Origin: Pseudomonadota bacterium
GTDB taxonomy: Bacteria > Pseudomonadota > Gammaproteobacteria > Xanthomonadales > Rhodanobacteraceae
DNA: 9,950 nucleotides
Direction: 5' to 3'
Assembly: GCA_021783385.1 (NCBI GenBank)
Contig: JAJXTX010000023.1
Location: forward strand, 1 to 9,950
Part shown: positions 1 to 7,019 of the stretch, in pieces
Layout of the letters: the number at the start of each line of letters is the position of its first letter
Numbering within the stretch: the stretch's first letter is position 1
The notes under the pieces: generated by a model
What the model saw: only the letters and a program-made list of their open reading frames with translations
Databases searched by the model: none
Told to the model about the DNA's origin: nothing
Made by a program: the position numbers and the translations under genes

Positions 1-1085
1 GTGTCCTCGGTGCGCGTGTTGCCGGAGAAGATCACCCGCCGCACGTAGACGCGCTGGCCCGGCTCGATGTACAGGGTCAGGTCGACGGTGCGCTTGTCCT
101 TGTCCAGCTTGGGAATCGGCGTGACCTTGGCGTAGGCGTAGCCGATATTGGCCAGCAGGGCCTTGATCGACTTGGTGCTGGCCTCGATGGCTGCACGGTT
201 GAAGACATCACCCGGCTTCACATAGACCAGTTGTCGCAGCGTCGCCTCCGGCAGGATCAGCTCGCCCAGCAGCTTGACCTCGGCCACCTTGTAGATGGCG
301 CCTTCCTTGATGCTGGCGTCGATGTACATGGAGCGTTTGTCTGGTGCGATCGTCACCTGGGTCGAGTCCACGCCGAAGTCGGCATAGCCGCGATCCATGT
401 AGAACGACTGCAGCTTCTCCAGGTCGCCGGAGAGCTTCTCGCGCGAATACTGGTCGTCCTTCGAATACCAGGACATCAGTCCGGGCGTGTTGGACTCGAA
501 GCCCTTGCGGATCTGCTTGTCGGTGAAGGCATGGTTGCCAAGGATGTTGAGCTCCTCGATCTTGGCCGCCTTGCCCTCGCGGATCTCGATATCCACGGCG
601 ACCCGGTTGCGATCCAGCTTGACCACGTGCGGCAGCACCGAGACGTTGTACTTGCCGCGGTTGTAGTACTGGCGGATCAGCTCCTGCTGCACGTTGTCCA
701 GCGCCAGCCGGTCGAACGTCTCGCCCTCGGCCAGCCCGATCTGCTTGAGGCCCTTCTTCAGATCCTCGGTCTTGATGTCGTGGTTGCCGCGGATGGTCAG
801 CTTGGCGATCGACGGCCGCTCGACCACCTTGATCACCAGGATGCTGCCTTCGCGATCCATCTCCACGTCGCTGAAGAACTTGGTCTGATACAGCGCGCGG
901 ATGGCCCGCTGGGCCTCGGCGTTGGTCATCCGGTCGCCCTTGCTGACCGGCAGATAGTTGTACACCGTACCGGCGGAGATGCGGCTGAGACCGTCAATGC
1001 GGATGTCCGACACCACGAACGGGTCGAACGCGAACGCATTGGCGGAGAGGGAGGCAAGCAGGATCAGCGCGGCGATACGCTTCAT
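1..1085 (-). CDS. bamA: BamA, outer-membrane protein assembly factor (N-terminal part, cut by window edge)
   Basis: BamA is the central subunit of the BAM complex, which folds and inserts beta-barrel proteins into the outer membrane. The window holds the start codon and 361 complete codons; about half of a typical protein of roughly 800 residues lies beyond the left edge, so this is a window truncation and not a broken gene. Residues 1-19 (MKRIAALILLASLSANAFA) form a clear signal peptide with an AFA cleavage site, followed by FDPFVVSDIRIDGLSR, the typical opening of POTRA1. POTRA1-4 fill about residues 22-344, with recognisable pieces such as GNHDIKTEDLKKGL (POTRA2) and LNILGNHAFTDKQIRKGF (POTRA3). 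POTRA5 begins at about residue 345 (YVRRVIFSGNTRTED). The C-terminal barrel is not visible. The ATG is preceded by a modest GGAA about 6 nt upstream. It follows rseP on the same strand, as in E. coli, but after an unusually long 195-bp gap. Confidence 0.96.
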   Translation of the reverse strand, partial: MKRIAALILLASLSANAFAFDPFVVSDIRIDGLSRISAGTVYNYLPVSKGDRMTNAEAQRAIRALYQTKFFSDVEMDREGSILVIKVVERPSIAKLTIRGNHDIKTEDLKKGLKQIGLAEGETFDRLALDNVQQELIRQYYNRGKYNVSVLPHVVKLDRNRVAVDIEIREGKAAKIEELNILGNHAFTDKQIRKGFESNTPGLMSWYSKDDQYSREKLSGDLEKLQSFYMDRGYADFGVDSTQVTIAPDKRSMYIDASIKEGAIYKVAEVKLLGELILPEATLRQLVYVKPGDVFNRAAIEASTKSIKALLANIGYAYAKVTPIPKLDKDKRTVDLTLYIEPGQRVYVRRVIFSGNTRTED

Positions 1086-1280
1086 CGTCGGTTCCGTTGG
1101 GTTAGTGCGACGGGCCGGCCAGTGCGGCCGCCCCGATCGACGTGTGAGACCGGGCTACGCCCGGTCTCGAAAAAGAATCCGCACTGCGCAAACGCAGGTG
1201 GCGTGAAGTGCTGCTGCGCAGGCGTGCGACCACGGCAAGCCGTGCTGCAAACCACCGGTGCGGATGGCCGGCCAGCGACA
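1086..1280 (-). repeat. rseP-bamA gap with REP-like palindromes
   Basis: This 195-bp non-coding gap contains several stem-loops. The clearest is a perfect 10-bp inverted repeat at 1146-1155 / 1159-1168 (GAGACCGGGC and its complement) with a 3-nt loop. Ten bases away, 1111-1135 forms a second stem of about 10 bp with one mismatch and a 5-nt loop. Weaker ones lie at 1184-1197 (CTGCG/CGCAG) and 1231-1244 (CACGGC/GCCGTG). The paired palindromes resemble REP/BIME elements, which are common in Xanthomonadales intergenic regions. I cannot show that they recur in the genome. I found no convincing sigma-70 or sigma-E promoter for bamA here. Confidence 0.45.
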
Positions 1281-2627
1281 TCACGACAGCAACATGCGGT
1301 GGATGTCGTTGTAGAACGCCAGCCCCATCAGGCTGAACAGCAAGGCCATGCCGATGTACTGGCCCACTACCATCACCTGTTCGCTGACCGGACTGCCCTT
1401 GACCAGCTCGATCAGATAATACAGCAGGTGTCCGCCATCCAGGACGGGGATCGGCAGCAGGTTCAGGATCGCCAGGCTCAGCGAGACCAGCGCCAGGAAC
1501 TGCAGGAACCACGACAGGCCCATGTGCGCCGAAGCATTGGCCACTTCGGCGATGCCGATCACGCCGGACAGGTTGCGCGTGGAGGCTTCGCCGCTGAGCA
1601 TCTTGCCGAGCATGCCGAAGGTCTGCCGGGTGTTGCGCCAGGTCGTCTGCAGCGAGGCGCCGATGGCCCTCAGCGGGCCGTAGCGCAGGGTGGCCGTTTC
1701 CGGTGGCGGCGCGCCGATGCCCAGGATCCATTTGGGCGGCTGGCCCGCCAGCGAGGCCCAGCGTGCGGTGATGTCGAGGCTCAGCGGGTGGCCGGCGCGC
1801 TCGACGCCGATCACCAGCTTCGGCGAGCGCGCCGCCGTCGTCTGGACCAGCTTGCCAAAGGCGATGAAATCGCTCACCGGCTGGCCGTTGACGCTGAGGA
1901 TGCGGTCGCCGCCCCGCATGCCGGCCTGCGCCGCCGGATCGCCGGGCATGACCGTGGCGGCCACCGCCGGCGGCGGCGCCAGCTGCAGGCCCAGTTCGCC
2001 AAGGTATTTGTCGACGGACTGGCCGGGTGGCAACCGGTTCAGCGGCAGCAGCAGCTGTCGCGGCTGGCCATCACTGCCGCGCACGCCCAGCGACAGCGGC
2101 GTGCGCGCCAGCAGGGCGTTCGCCACCGCGTCCATCGCGTCGCTCCAGGTGCTCACCGCGCGGCCGTCGATACTGAGGATGCGATCATCCCGCTGGATGC
2201 CCGCCGCGGCGGCGAGGCTGTGCGGCGCGGCGGTCACCACCGGCGCCACGTCCGGCCGCCCCAGCATGAACATCAGCCAGAACGCGGCCAGCGTAAAGAT
2301 CAGGTTGAATCCCGGCCCGGCCGCCACGATCGCGATGCGCTGCCACACCGGCTTGCCGGTGAACTCCTGCGCGCGCAGCGCGGGATCGACCTCGCCCTCG
2401 CGTGCATCCAGCATTTTGACGTAGCCGCCCAGCGGGATCGCGGCGATCTGGTACTCGGTGCCGTCGCGGCCGGTGCGCCTCCACAGCGGACTGCCGAAAC
2501 CGATCGAGAAGCGCAACACCTTGACGCCACAGCGGCGGGCGACCCAGTAGTGGCCAAATTCATGAAAGGTCACCAGCACGCCCAGCGTGACCAGCAACCA
2601 GAAAACCGAGCCGAAAAAGGAAGTCAT
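1281..2627 (-). CDS. rseP: RseP, site-2 intramembrane zinc metalloprotease (sigma-E activation)
   Basis: RseP cleaves the membrane-embedded anti-sigma factor RseA after DegS, releasing sigma-E in the envelope stress response, and also trims signal-peptide remnants. The protein is 448 residues (E. coli 450). The zinc-binding HEFGH motif lies in the first membrane segment with H22, E23 and H26, the same numbers as in E. coli. The third ligand motif, NLLPIPVLDGG, lies at about 389-399 with D397, in the third membrane segment. Two periplasmic PDZ domains lie at about 115-215 and 218-300 (GIQRDDRILSIDG and GMRGGDRILSVNG mark their binding loops). A fourth membrane segment is near the C-terminus. 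The first ATG after the in-frame dxr stop is at 2627; a TTG lies one codon upstream but the ATG reproduces the E. coli residue numbering. No clear Shine-Dalgarno is seen. The gap to dxr is 36 nt, so co-transcription is likely. Confidence 0.97.
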   Translation of the reverse strand: MTSFFGSVFWLLVTLGVLVTFHEFGHYWVARRCGVKVLRFSIGFGSPLWRRTGRDGTEYQIAAIPLGGYVKMLDAREGEVDPALRAQEFTGKPVWQRIAIVAAGPGFNLIFTLAAFWLMFMLGRPDVAPVVTAAPHSLAAAAGIQRDDRILSIDGRAVSTWSDAMDAVANALLARTPLSLGVRGSDGQPRQLLLPLNRLPPGQSVDKYLGELGLQLAPPPAVAATVMPGDPAAQAGMRGGDRILSVNGQPVSDFIAFGKLVQTTAARSPKLVIGVERAGHPLSLDITARWASLAGQPPKWILGIGAPPPETATLRYGPLRAIGASLQTTWRNTRQTFGMLGKMLSGEASTRNLSGVIGIAEVANASAHMGLSWFLQFLALVSLSLAILNLLPIPVLDGGHLLYYLIELVKGSPVSEQVMVVGQYIGMALLFSLMGLAFYNDIHRMLLS

Positions 2628-2663
2628 CAATGGCCGTGGAGGGAAAGCATCGGAGCAAGAATA

Positions 2664-3854
2664 TCAGCAAGCATTGCGCAGAACGCGGCGGGCGGCCTCG
2701 CGGGCTGTCCGGTCGCGTTCATCCAGGGTCGCTATATCGACCACGGCTTGCCCCGGCAGTTCCGCAAGCACCGCTTCCACCACGTCGGCGATCGACAGGA
2801 ACGGCAGCGCGCCGGCCAGGAACGCCTCCACCGCGACCTCGTTGGCCGCGTTCAACACGGCCGGTGCGTCGCCGCCCGCGCGCAATGCCTGGTAGGCCAG
2901 CGCCAGGCAGCGGAAGGTGGCCAGATCCGGGGGCTCGAACGCCAGCGGCGCGCACGCGGCCAGGTCCAGCGGCGCCACCCCGGCCTCGACCCGCTCCGGC
3001 CACGCCAGCGCGTGCGCGATTGCCGTGCGCATGTCCGGGTTGCCCAGCTGGGCCAGCACCGAGCCGTCGACATATTCCACCAGCGAATGCACCAGGCTTT
3101 GCGGATGCACCAGCACCTCGATCGCCTCGGCCGGTGCGGCGAACAGGTGATGCGCCTCGATCACCTCCAGACCCTTGTTCATCAGCGTGGCCGAATCGAC
3201 CGAGATCTTGCGGCCCATCACCCAGTTCGGATGCTTGCACGCCTGCGCCGGCGTGACGTGGGCCAGCTGGGCGCGGGTCTGCCCGCGGAACGGGCCGCCC
3301 GAGGCGGTCAGGATCAGCCGGCGCACGCCGCTGCGCTGCAGTGGCGGCCGGCCGCCGGGCAGGCACTGGAACAGTGCGTTGTGCTCGGAATCGACCGGAA
3401 TCAGCGCGCCGCCGCCGGCGGCCACCGCTTCGAGCAGCAGCGGGCCGGCCATCACGATCGACTCCTTGTTGGCCAGCAGCAGGCGCTTGCCGGCACGCGC
3501 GGCGGCCAGCGTGGACGCCAGCCCGGCGGCGCCGACGATCGCCGCCACCACCGTATCGCACAAGCTGCTGGCGGCGGCAGCGGCGATCGCCGCCGGACCG
3601 CTGGCGACGTCGCAGCGCACGCCGGCCGCGGCCAGACGGCGCGCCAGCTCGGCTTCCAGCGCCGGATCCGCGATCACCGCCAGCGCCGGCCGATGCTGCA
3701 CGCACAACGCGACGAGCGCCTCGACCTGGCGATGCGCGGTCAGCACGCTGGCGCGAAAACGCTGCGGGTGGCGCGCGATGACGTCGAGCGTGTTGCCGCC
3801 GATCGACCCGGTGGCACCCAGCACGGCGACGTTCCTGATGGCGAGGGCGGTCAT
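2664..3854 (-). CDS. dxr: 1-deoxy-D-xylulose 5-phosphate reductoisomerase
   Basis: Dxr (IspC) carries out the first committed step of the MEP isoprenoid pathway, converting DXP to 2-C-methyl-D-erythritol 4-phosphate with NADPH and a divalent metal; it is the target of fosmidomycin. The product is 396 residues (E. coli 398). The NADPH-binding loop [13 protein letters not shown] is at 13-25, the LLANKES motif at about 126-132, and the metal ligands are D155 and E157 (PVDSEHN) and E230 (MNKGLE). Substrate contacts S185, H208, N226 and K227 are present. The reading frame extends 28 codons upstream, but those codons overlap cdsA and add no family sequence, so I take the ATG at 3854. It begins one base after the cdsA stop (TGA-G-ATG), which suggests translational coupling. 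Its product feeds the polyprenyl chain made by UppS, encoded two genes upstream. Confidence 0.98.
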   Translation of the reverse strand: MTALAIRNVAVLGATGSIGGNTLDVIARHPQRFRASVLTAHRQVEALVALCVQHRPALAVIADPALEAELARRLAAAGVRCDVASGPAAIAAAAASSLCDTVVAAIVGAAGLASTLAAARAGKRLLLANKESIVMAGPLLLEAVAAGGGALIPVDSEHNALFQCLPGGRPPLQRSGVRRLILTASGGPFRGQTRAQLAHVTPAQACKHPNWVMGRKISVDSATLMNKGLEVIEAHHLFAAPAEAIEVLVHPQSLVHSLVEYVDGSVLAQLGNPDMRTAIAHALAWPERVEAGVAPLDLAACAPLAFEPPDLATFRCLALAYQALRAGGDAPAVLNAANEVAVEAFLAGALPFLSIADVVEAVLAELPGQAVVDIATLDERDRTAREAARRVLRNAC

Positions 3855-3855
3855 C

Positions 3856-4674
3856 TCAGAGCCGCAGCAGCAGCAGGCCGGTGGCGAATACCGGCAGGGC
3901 GGCGAACACGCTGTCCAGCCGATCCAGCAGGCCGCCATGGCCGGGCACCAGGGTGCCGGAATCCTTCACCTGCGCGTGCCGTTTCATCAGGCTCTCGAAC
4001 AGGTCGCCGACGATCGAGGCGCTCACGGTGACGGCCGCCAGCAGCCCCAGCGCCAGCAGCTGGCTGCCGCGCACGCCGAGCAGCCAGCCGCCGAGCAGGG
4101 TTACCAGCATGCCGGCAACCAGCGCGCCGTAGGCGCCGGCCCAGGTCTTGCCCGGGCTGATCTGTGGCGCCAGCTTGCGTCCGCCGAAGCTGCGCCCGCT
4201 GAAATAGGCTCCGATATCGGCGACCCACACGATCACCAGTGCCAGCAGGGTCCACCAGTGGCCGTTCGCGTGGCTGCCATGGATGCTCACCAGCGCGCCC
4301 CATGCCGGGAGCACCACGAATAGCCCGGCCAGCAGCTTCAGCGCCAGGTTCTCGCGGGTTGGTGCTGCCGCGAACGCGAAGTGCCGCAACCACACGCAGG
4401 CCAGCAGCCACCATGCCACGCCGGCGAGCAGCAGCAGCGGCGTCCAGGCGCTGGCGCGCAGCCACCACAGCCCCCCGAACAGCAGCGCCGCCAGCAGCAG
4501 CCAGGCGGCGCGCCACGCGACCTGCTGCAGTCCGCTGAGCTGCAGCCACTCCCACAGCGCGAGCATGAAGGCAGCCGCGGCGATCAGCGCAAACACCGCG
4601 GTCGATGACAGCAGGATGAGCAGGATCACCAGCGGCGCAAGCACCAGGGCGGTGAGGGTACGCTGGAAAAGCAT
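3856..4674 (-). CDS. cdsA: Phosphatidate cytidylyltransferase (CDP-diacylglycerol synthase)
   Basis: CdsA condenses CTP and phosphatidic acid into CDP-diacylglycerol, the branch-point precursor of all the cell's phospholipids, in the inner membrane. The product is 272 residues, strongly hydrophobic, with about seven or eight predicted membrane segments. The family signature spans residues 228-254: SLMKR, then KDSG, then [11 protein letters not shown], including the catalytic acidic pair around D251/D254. An upstream conserved loop, [19 protein letters not shown], with the preceding [13 protein letters not shown], is also typical of CdsA. The frame is open 38 codons further upstream, but those overlap uppS out of frame and are not membrane-like; the ATG at 4674, eight bases after the uppS stop and preceded by AGGGA, is the natural start. 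It sits between uppS and dxr, an order shared with Pseudomonas and Xanthomonas. Confidence 0.97.
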   Translation of the reverse strand: MLFQRTLTALVLAPLVILLILLSSTAVFALIAAAAFMLALWEWLQLSGLQQVAWRAAWLLLAALLFGGLWWLRASAWTPLLLLAGVAWWLLACVWLRHFAFAAAPTRENLALKLLAGLFVVLPAWGALVSIHGSHANGHWWTLLALVIVWVADIGAYFSGRSFGGRKLAPQISPGKTWAGAYGALVAGMLVTLLGGWLLGVRGSQLLALGLLAAVTVSASIVGDLFESLMKRHAQVKDSGTLVPGHGGLLDRLDSVFAALPVFATGLLLLRL

Positions 4675-4682
4675 CGGAATCC

Positions 4683-5426
4683 CTAGGAGGCGGTGGCGAC
4701 CTGCTCGCCGGTGCGGCCGTAACGGCGCTCGCGGCGGGCATAGTCTTCGATGGCCCGGCGCAGGCAGGCCTGGTCGAAATCGGGCCACAAGGTGTCAGTA
4801 AAGTACAGCTCGGCGTAGGCAGCCTGCCACAGCAGGAAGTTGCTCATGCGGCATTCGCCGCCGGTGCGGATGAACAGATCCAGCGGCGGCAGCTCGGCCA
4901 ATGTCATCCACTGGGCCAGCAGCGCCTCGTCGATCTGCTCGGCGCGCAACTGGCCGCACGCCACCGCGGCGGCGGCCTGACGGCAGGCCTGCACGATGTC
5001 CCAGCGACCGCCGTAGTTCACCGCCACACTTACGTGCAGCCTGTCGTTGCCGGCGGTGCGCGCCATCGCGGTTTGCATGCGCTGGCGCAGCGGCGCGTCA
5101 AACGCAGTCAGGTCGCCAACGAAGCGCAGTCGCACGCCGTGGCCATGCAGCTCGTCGACCTCCTTGTCCAGCGCGCGCACGAACAGCCTCATCAGGGCAC
5201 CCACCTCATCTGCCGGCCGCTGCCAGTTTTCGCTGGAGAAGGCGAACAGGGTGAGTGCCTGCACCCCTTCGCGCAGGCAGGCCTCGACCACTTCACGCAC
5301 CGCCTTGCGGCCGGCGTTGTGACCGAAGCTGCGCGGGCGGTGGCGCGCCTTGGCCCAGCGGCCGTTGCCATCCATCACGATGGCGACGTGACGTGGAACC
5401 AGCGCCGGATCAGGCTTGGCGGTCAT
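4683..5426 (-). CDS. uppS: Di-trans,poly-cis undecaprenyl diphosphate synthase
   Basis: UppS (IspU) elongates farnesyl diphosphate with eight isopentenyl units to give C55 undecaprenyl diphosphate, the lipid carrier for peptidoglycan, O-antigen and other envelope polymers. It is 247 residues (E. coli 253). The catalytic MDGNGRWA motif is at 18-25 with D19 (E. coli D26). H36 matches E. coli H43, FSSENW is at 63-68, and the C-terminal RTGGE motif at 187-191 is followed by RMSNFLLWQ, AYAELYF with E206 (E. coli E213) and WPDF. One small difference is Cys192 where E. coli has His199. The start is firm: an in-frame TGA lies 17 codons upstream with no ATG, GTG or TTG between. The Shine-Dalgarno is weak (GTCGAG-like). 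It lies 106 bp after frr and 8 bp before cdsA, probably in one operon. Confidence 0.98.
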   Translation of the reverse strand: MTAKPDPALVPRHVAIVMDGNGRWAKARHRPRSFGHNAGRKAVREVVEACLREGVQALTLFAFSSENWQRPADEVGALMRLFVRALDKEVDELHGHGVRLRFVGDLTAFDAPLRQRMQTAMARTAGNDRLHVSVAVNYGGRWDIVQACRQAAAAVACGQLRAEQIDEALLAQWMTLAELPPLDLFIRTGGECRMSNFLLWQAAYAELYFTDTLWPDFDQACLRRAIEDYARRERRYGRTGEQVATAS

Positions 5427-5532
5427 TCGGGCTCGACGTTTCGCGGGTGACGCCGTGCGGGCGGGACATGCGGGTCAGCCGCGCCGGGCGTCGCGGATCG
5501 ATGCGCGGCGGGCGCGCCTGACGGCGTCATGC
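5427..5532 (-). repeat. frr-uppS gap with long-range inverted repeat
   Basis: A perfect 9-bp inverted repeat, TGACGCCGT at 5448-5456 and its complement at 5521-5529, brackets 64 bases of very GC-rich sequence. One arm sits just after the frr stop, the other about 20 bases before the uppS start. No T-tract follows, so it is not an intrinsic terminator. In RNA it could bring the frr end and uppS start together. I see no coding sequence in the gap. Confidence 0.35.
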
Positions 5533-6090
5533 TCACAGCGCCATCAACTCGTCTTCCTTGTGCTTGACCACCGCATCGACATCCTTGACGAAGCGATCGG
5601 TGAGCTTCTGGATCTCGTCGTCGGCCCGGCGCTCGTCGTCTTCGGTGATCAGCTTTTCCTTCAGCAGATCCTTGACCTGCTGAAGGGCGTCGCGGCGCAC
5701 GTTGCGGATCGCGATCTTGGCGTTTTCGCCTTCGTGTCCCACGTGCCTGGCCAGCTCGCGCCGACGCTCCTCGGTCAGTGGCGGCATGTTGAGGCGGATC
5801 ACGGTGCCGGCGGTGGTCGGCGTGATGCCCAGGTCGGAGGCCAGCAGGGCCTTCTCGATCGTCGCCACCATGGGTTTTTCCCACGGCGTGATGATGATGG
5901 TGCGCGCATCGGCCAGCGACACCGAGGCGACCTGGGTCAGCGGCATGTCGGCGCCGTAGTAGGAAACCTTGATGTTGTCCACCAGCGCGGTGCTGGCGCG
6001 GCCGGTGCGCAGGCGGGTAAGGTCGTGTTTGAGCGAGTCGATGCTCTTGCCCATGCGGGTCTGGGCATCCTGCTTGATGTCATTGAGCAT
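5533..6090 (-). CDS. frr: Ribosome recycling factor
   Basis: RRF binds the post-termination ribosome and, with EF-G, splits it into subunits so that it can start again. The product is 185 residues, the same length as E. coli RRF. The three-helix-bundle domain I is made from the N-terminal helix (MLNDIKQDAQTRM, then LKHDLTRLRTGRAS) and the long C-terminal helices (EERRRELARHV to the end, including IAIRNVRRDAL). The intervening beta/alpha domain II carries the conserved YYGADMPLTQVASVS and IIITPWEKPM segments. The ATG at 6090 is preceded by GGGA about 9 bases upstream. A near-consensus promoter lies only about 30 bases upstream, so frr appears to be the first gene of its own transcription unit leading into uppS-cdsA-dxr-rseP-bamA. 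Confidence 0.98.
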   Translation of the reverse strand: MLNDIKQDAQTRMGKSIDSLKHDLTRLRTGRASTALVDNIKVSYYGADMPLTQVASVSLADARTIIITPWEKPMVATIEKALLASDLGITPTTAGTVIRLNMPPLTEERRRELARHVGHEGENAKIAIRNVRRDALQQVKDLLKEKLITEDDERRADDEIQKLTDRFVKDVDAVVKHKEDELMAL

Positions 6091-6122
6091 GTGGCTTTTC
6101 CCGGAGATCTGGCTGGCCGGCG

Positions 6123-6150
6123 ATTATAGCAGCGGGGGCTGGGGTGTCAG
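6123..6150 (-). promoter_or_regulatory. Sigma-70 promoter of frr (extended -10)
   Basis: Reading the minus strand, a -35 CTGACA (5 of 6 matches to TTGACA, 6150-6145) is followed after 16 bases by a perfect TATAAT (6128-6123) with the extended TGC immediately before it. Transcription would start near 6116, leaving a leader of about 25 nt before the frr ATG at 6090. The -35 overlaps the pyrH TGA stop codon (6149-6147). Confidence 0.75.
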
Positions 6151-6869
6151 TCGGCGCAGACCAGCGTACCGATCGGCTCGCCGCGCATGATCCGCATCAG
6201 GTTGCCCGGCACGGTCATGTCGTAGATGCGCATCGGCATGCGGTCGTCGCGGCACAAGGCGATTGCGGCCGTGTCCATCACCGCCAGCTTGCGTTCGATG
6301 ACCTCGTCGTAGGTCAGCCGCTCGTAGCGGGTCGCGCTGCTGTTCTTGGTCGGATCGGAAGTGTAGATGCCATCCACCTTGGTCGCCTTCAGCAGGATGT
6401 CGGCGCCAACCTCGACGGCGCGCAAGGCGGCAGCCGAGTCGGTGGTGAAGAACGGGTTGCCGATGCCCGCGGCGAACAGCACGATGCGGCCCTTCTCGAT
6501 GTGCCGGATGGCGCGGCGGCGAATGAAGTCCTCGGCCACGTCGTGGATCTGGATCGCACTCATCACGCGGGCGAAACCGCCACGCTTCTCGATCGCGTCC
6601 TGCATCGCCAGCGCGTTCATCACGGTGGCCAGCATGCCCATGTGGTCGCCGGTGACGCGATCCATGCCGGCCGCGGCCAGGCCGGCGCCGCGAAAGATAT
6701 TGCCCCCGCCGATCACCACACCGATCTGGATGCCGGCGCGCTGCACCTCGATGATCTCCTCGGCCAGCCGGCCGATCATCTTCGGGTCGATGCCGTAGTC
6801 GGCCTCGCCCATCAGCGCCTCGCCGGAGAGCTTCAGCATAATGCGGCGGAACTGGGGCTGGTCGCTCAT
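6147..6869 (-). CDS. pyrH: UMP kinase
   Basis: PyrH phosphorylates UMP to UDP with ATP, the entry to all cytosolic UTP and CTP; bacterial UMP kinase is a hexamer of the amino-acid-kinase fold, unrelated to eukaryotic UMP kinases, and is regulated by GTP and UTP. The product is 240 residues (E. coli 241). The nucleotide-binding MLKLSGEAL is at 11-19, the glycine-rich GGGNIFRG at 54-61, and the UMP-binding GNPFFTTD at 137-144. [15 protein letters not shown] follows at about 149-163. The frame is open 33 codons upstream, but the ATG at 6869 starts the family sequence ([19 protein letters not shown]) and has a good GGAG about 7 bases upstream. It is separated from tsf by an intrinsic terminator and from frr by a promoter that overlaps its stop codon, so it may be transcribed largely on its own. 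Confidence 0.98.
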   Translation of the reverse strand: MSDQPQFRRIMLKLSGEALMGEADYGIDPKMIGRLAEEIIEVQRAGIQIGVVIGGGNIFRGAGLAAAGMDRVTGDHMGMLATVMNALAMQDAIEKRGGFARVMSAIQIHDVAEDFIRRRAIRHIEKGRIVLFAAGIGNPFFTTDSAAALRAVEVGADILLKATKVDGIYTSDPTKNSSATRYERLTYDEVIERKLAVMDTAAIALCRDDRMPMRIYDMTVPGNLMRIMRGEPIGTLVCAD

Positions 6870-6903
6870 GACATCTCCGGATTGTGTGGGGCAAAACAGG
6901 TGC

Positions 6904-6909
6904 ATTGTA
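6904..6909 (-). promoter_or_regulatory. Candidate -10 element of a pyrH promoter
   Basis: Between the tsf terminator and pyrH the minus strand has TACAAT (5 of 6 matches to TATAAT). A start near 6897 would leave a leader of about 28 nt ending in the GGAG before the pyrH ATG. At 16-18 bases spacing the -35 region is poor (CCCCTG-like), so this rests mainly on position and the -10 match. Confidence 0.45.
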
Positions 6910-6968
6910 GCTGCTGGCTCAAGTGGCAGGGGTGCCTGTCCGGCAACCGCGGCGGCGCTGCGCGGCAC

Positions 6969-6996
6969 AAAAAAGCCGCGGTCACCCGCGGCTTTT
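6969..6996 (-). terminator. Intrinsic terminator after tsf
   Basis: A perfect inverted repeat, GCCGCGG (6975-6981) and its complement (6986-6992) around a 4-nt loop, is extended by AAAA/TTTT pairs to an 11-bp stem. On the minus strand it ends in a run of six Ts (6974-6969), the layout of a Rho-independent terminator for rpsB-tsf. It lies 23 bases after the tsf stop and about 100 bases before pyrH. Because the T-run is largely inside the stem, some read-through into pyrH is possible. Confidence 0.9.
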
Positions 6997-7019
6997 CGCG
7001 ACGCGACGCGGCATGACGC

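Noticed and set aside
1146..1175. Hairpin before bamA as an intrinsic terminator
   Set aside because: The run of five As (1170-1174) on the plus strand lies so that on the coding (minus) strand the Ts come before the stem, and on the plus strand the stem is followed by As. Neither strand has stem-then-T.
1086..1280. Sigma-E promoter for bamA in the rseP-bamA gap
   Set aside because: The only GGAAC-like sequence is a few bases before the ATG, too close to act as a -35; no matching -10 follows.
3855..3938. N-terminal extension of Dxr by 28 residues
   Set aside because: The extension is Cys/Trp/Pro-rich, overlaps the cdsA end in another frame and is absent from the family; the ATG at 3854 starts the known sequence.
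231..4031. A 1266-codon open frame on the plus strand running antisense to bamA, rseP and dxr
   Set aside because: Its translation is Arg/Gln/Ala/His-rich with no domain, signal or family resemblance, and the three minus-strand genes below it have full catalytic motifs. Long antisense open frames arise from GC-rich codon bias.
4428..4500. CAG/CTG-rich runs in cdsA as microsatellites
   Set aside because: They encode leucine and alanine runs of membrane helices and are interrupted; ordinary coding composition in this gene.
4675..4788. N-terminal extension of CdsA by 38 residues
   Set aside because: It is an Arg/Pro-rich shadow of uppS codons; the membrane protein begins at [11 protein letters not shown].
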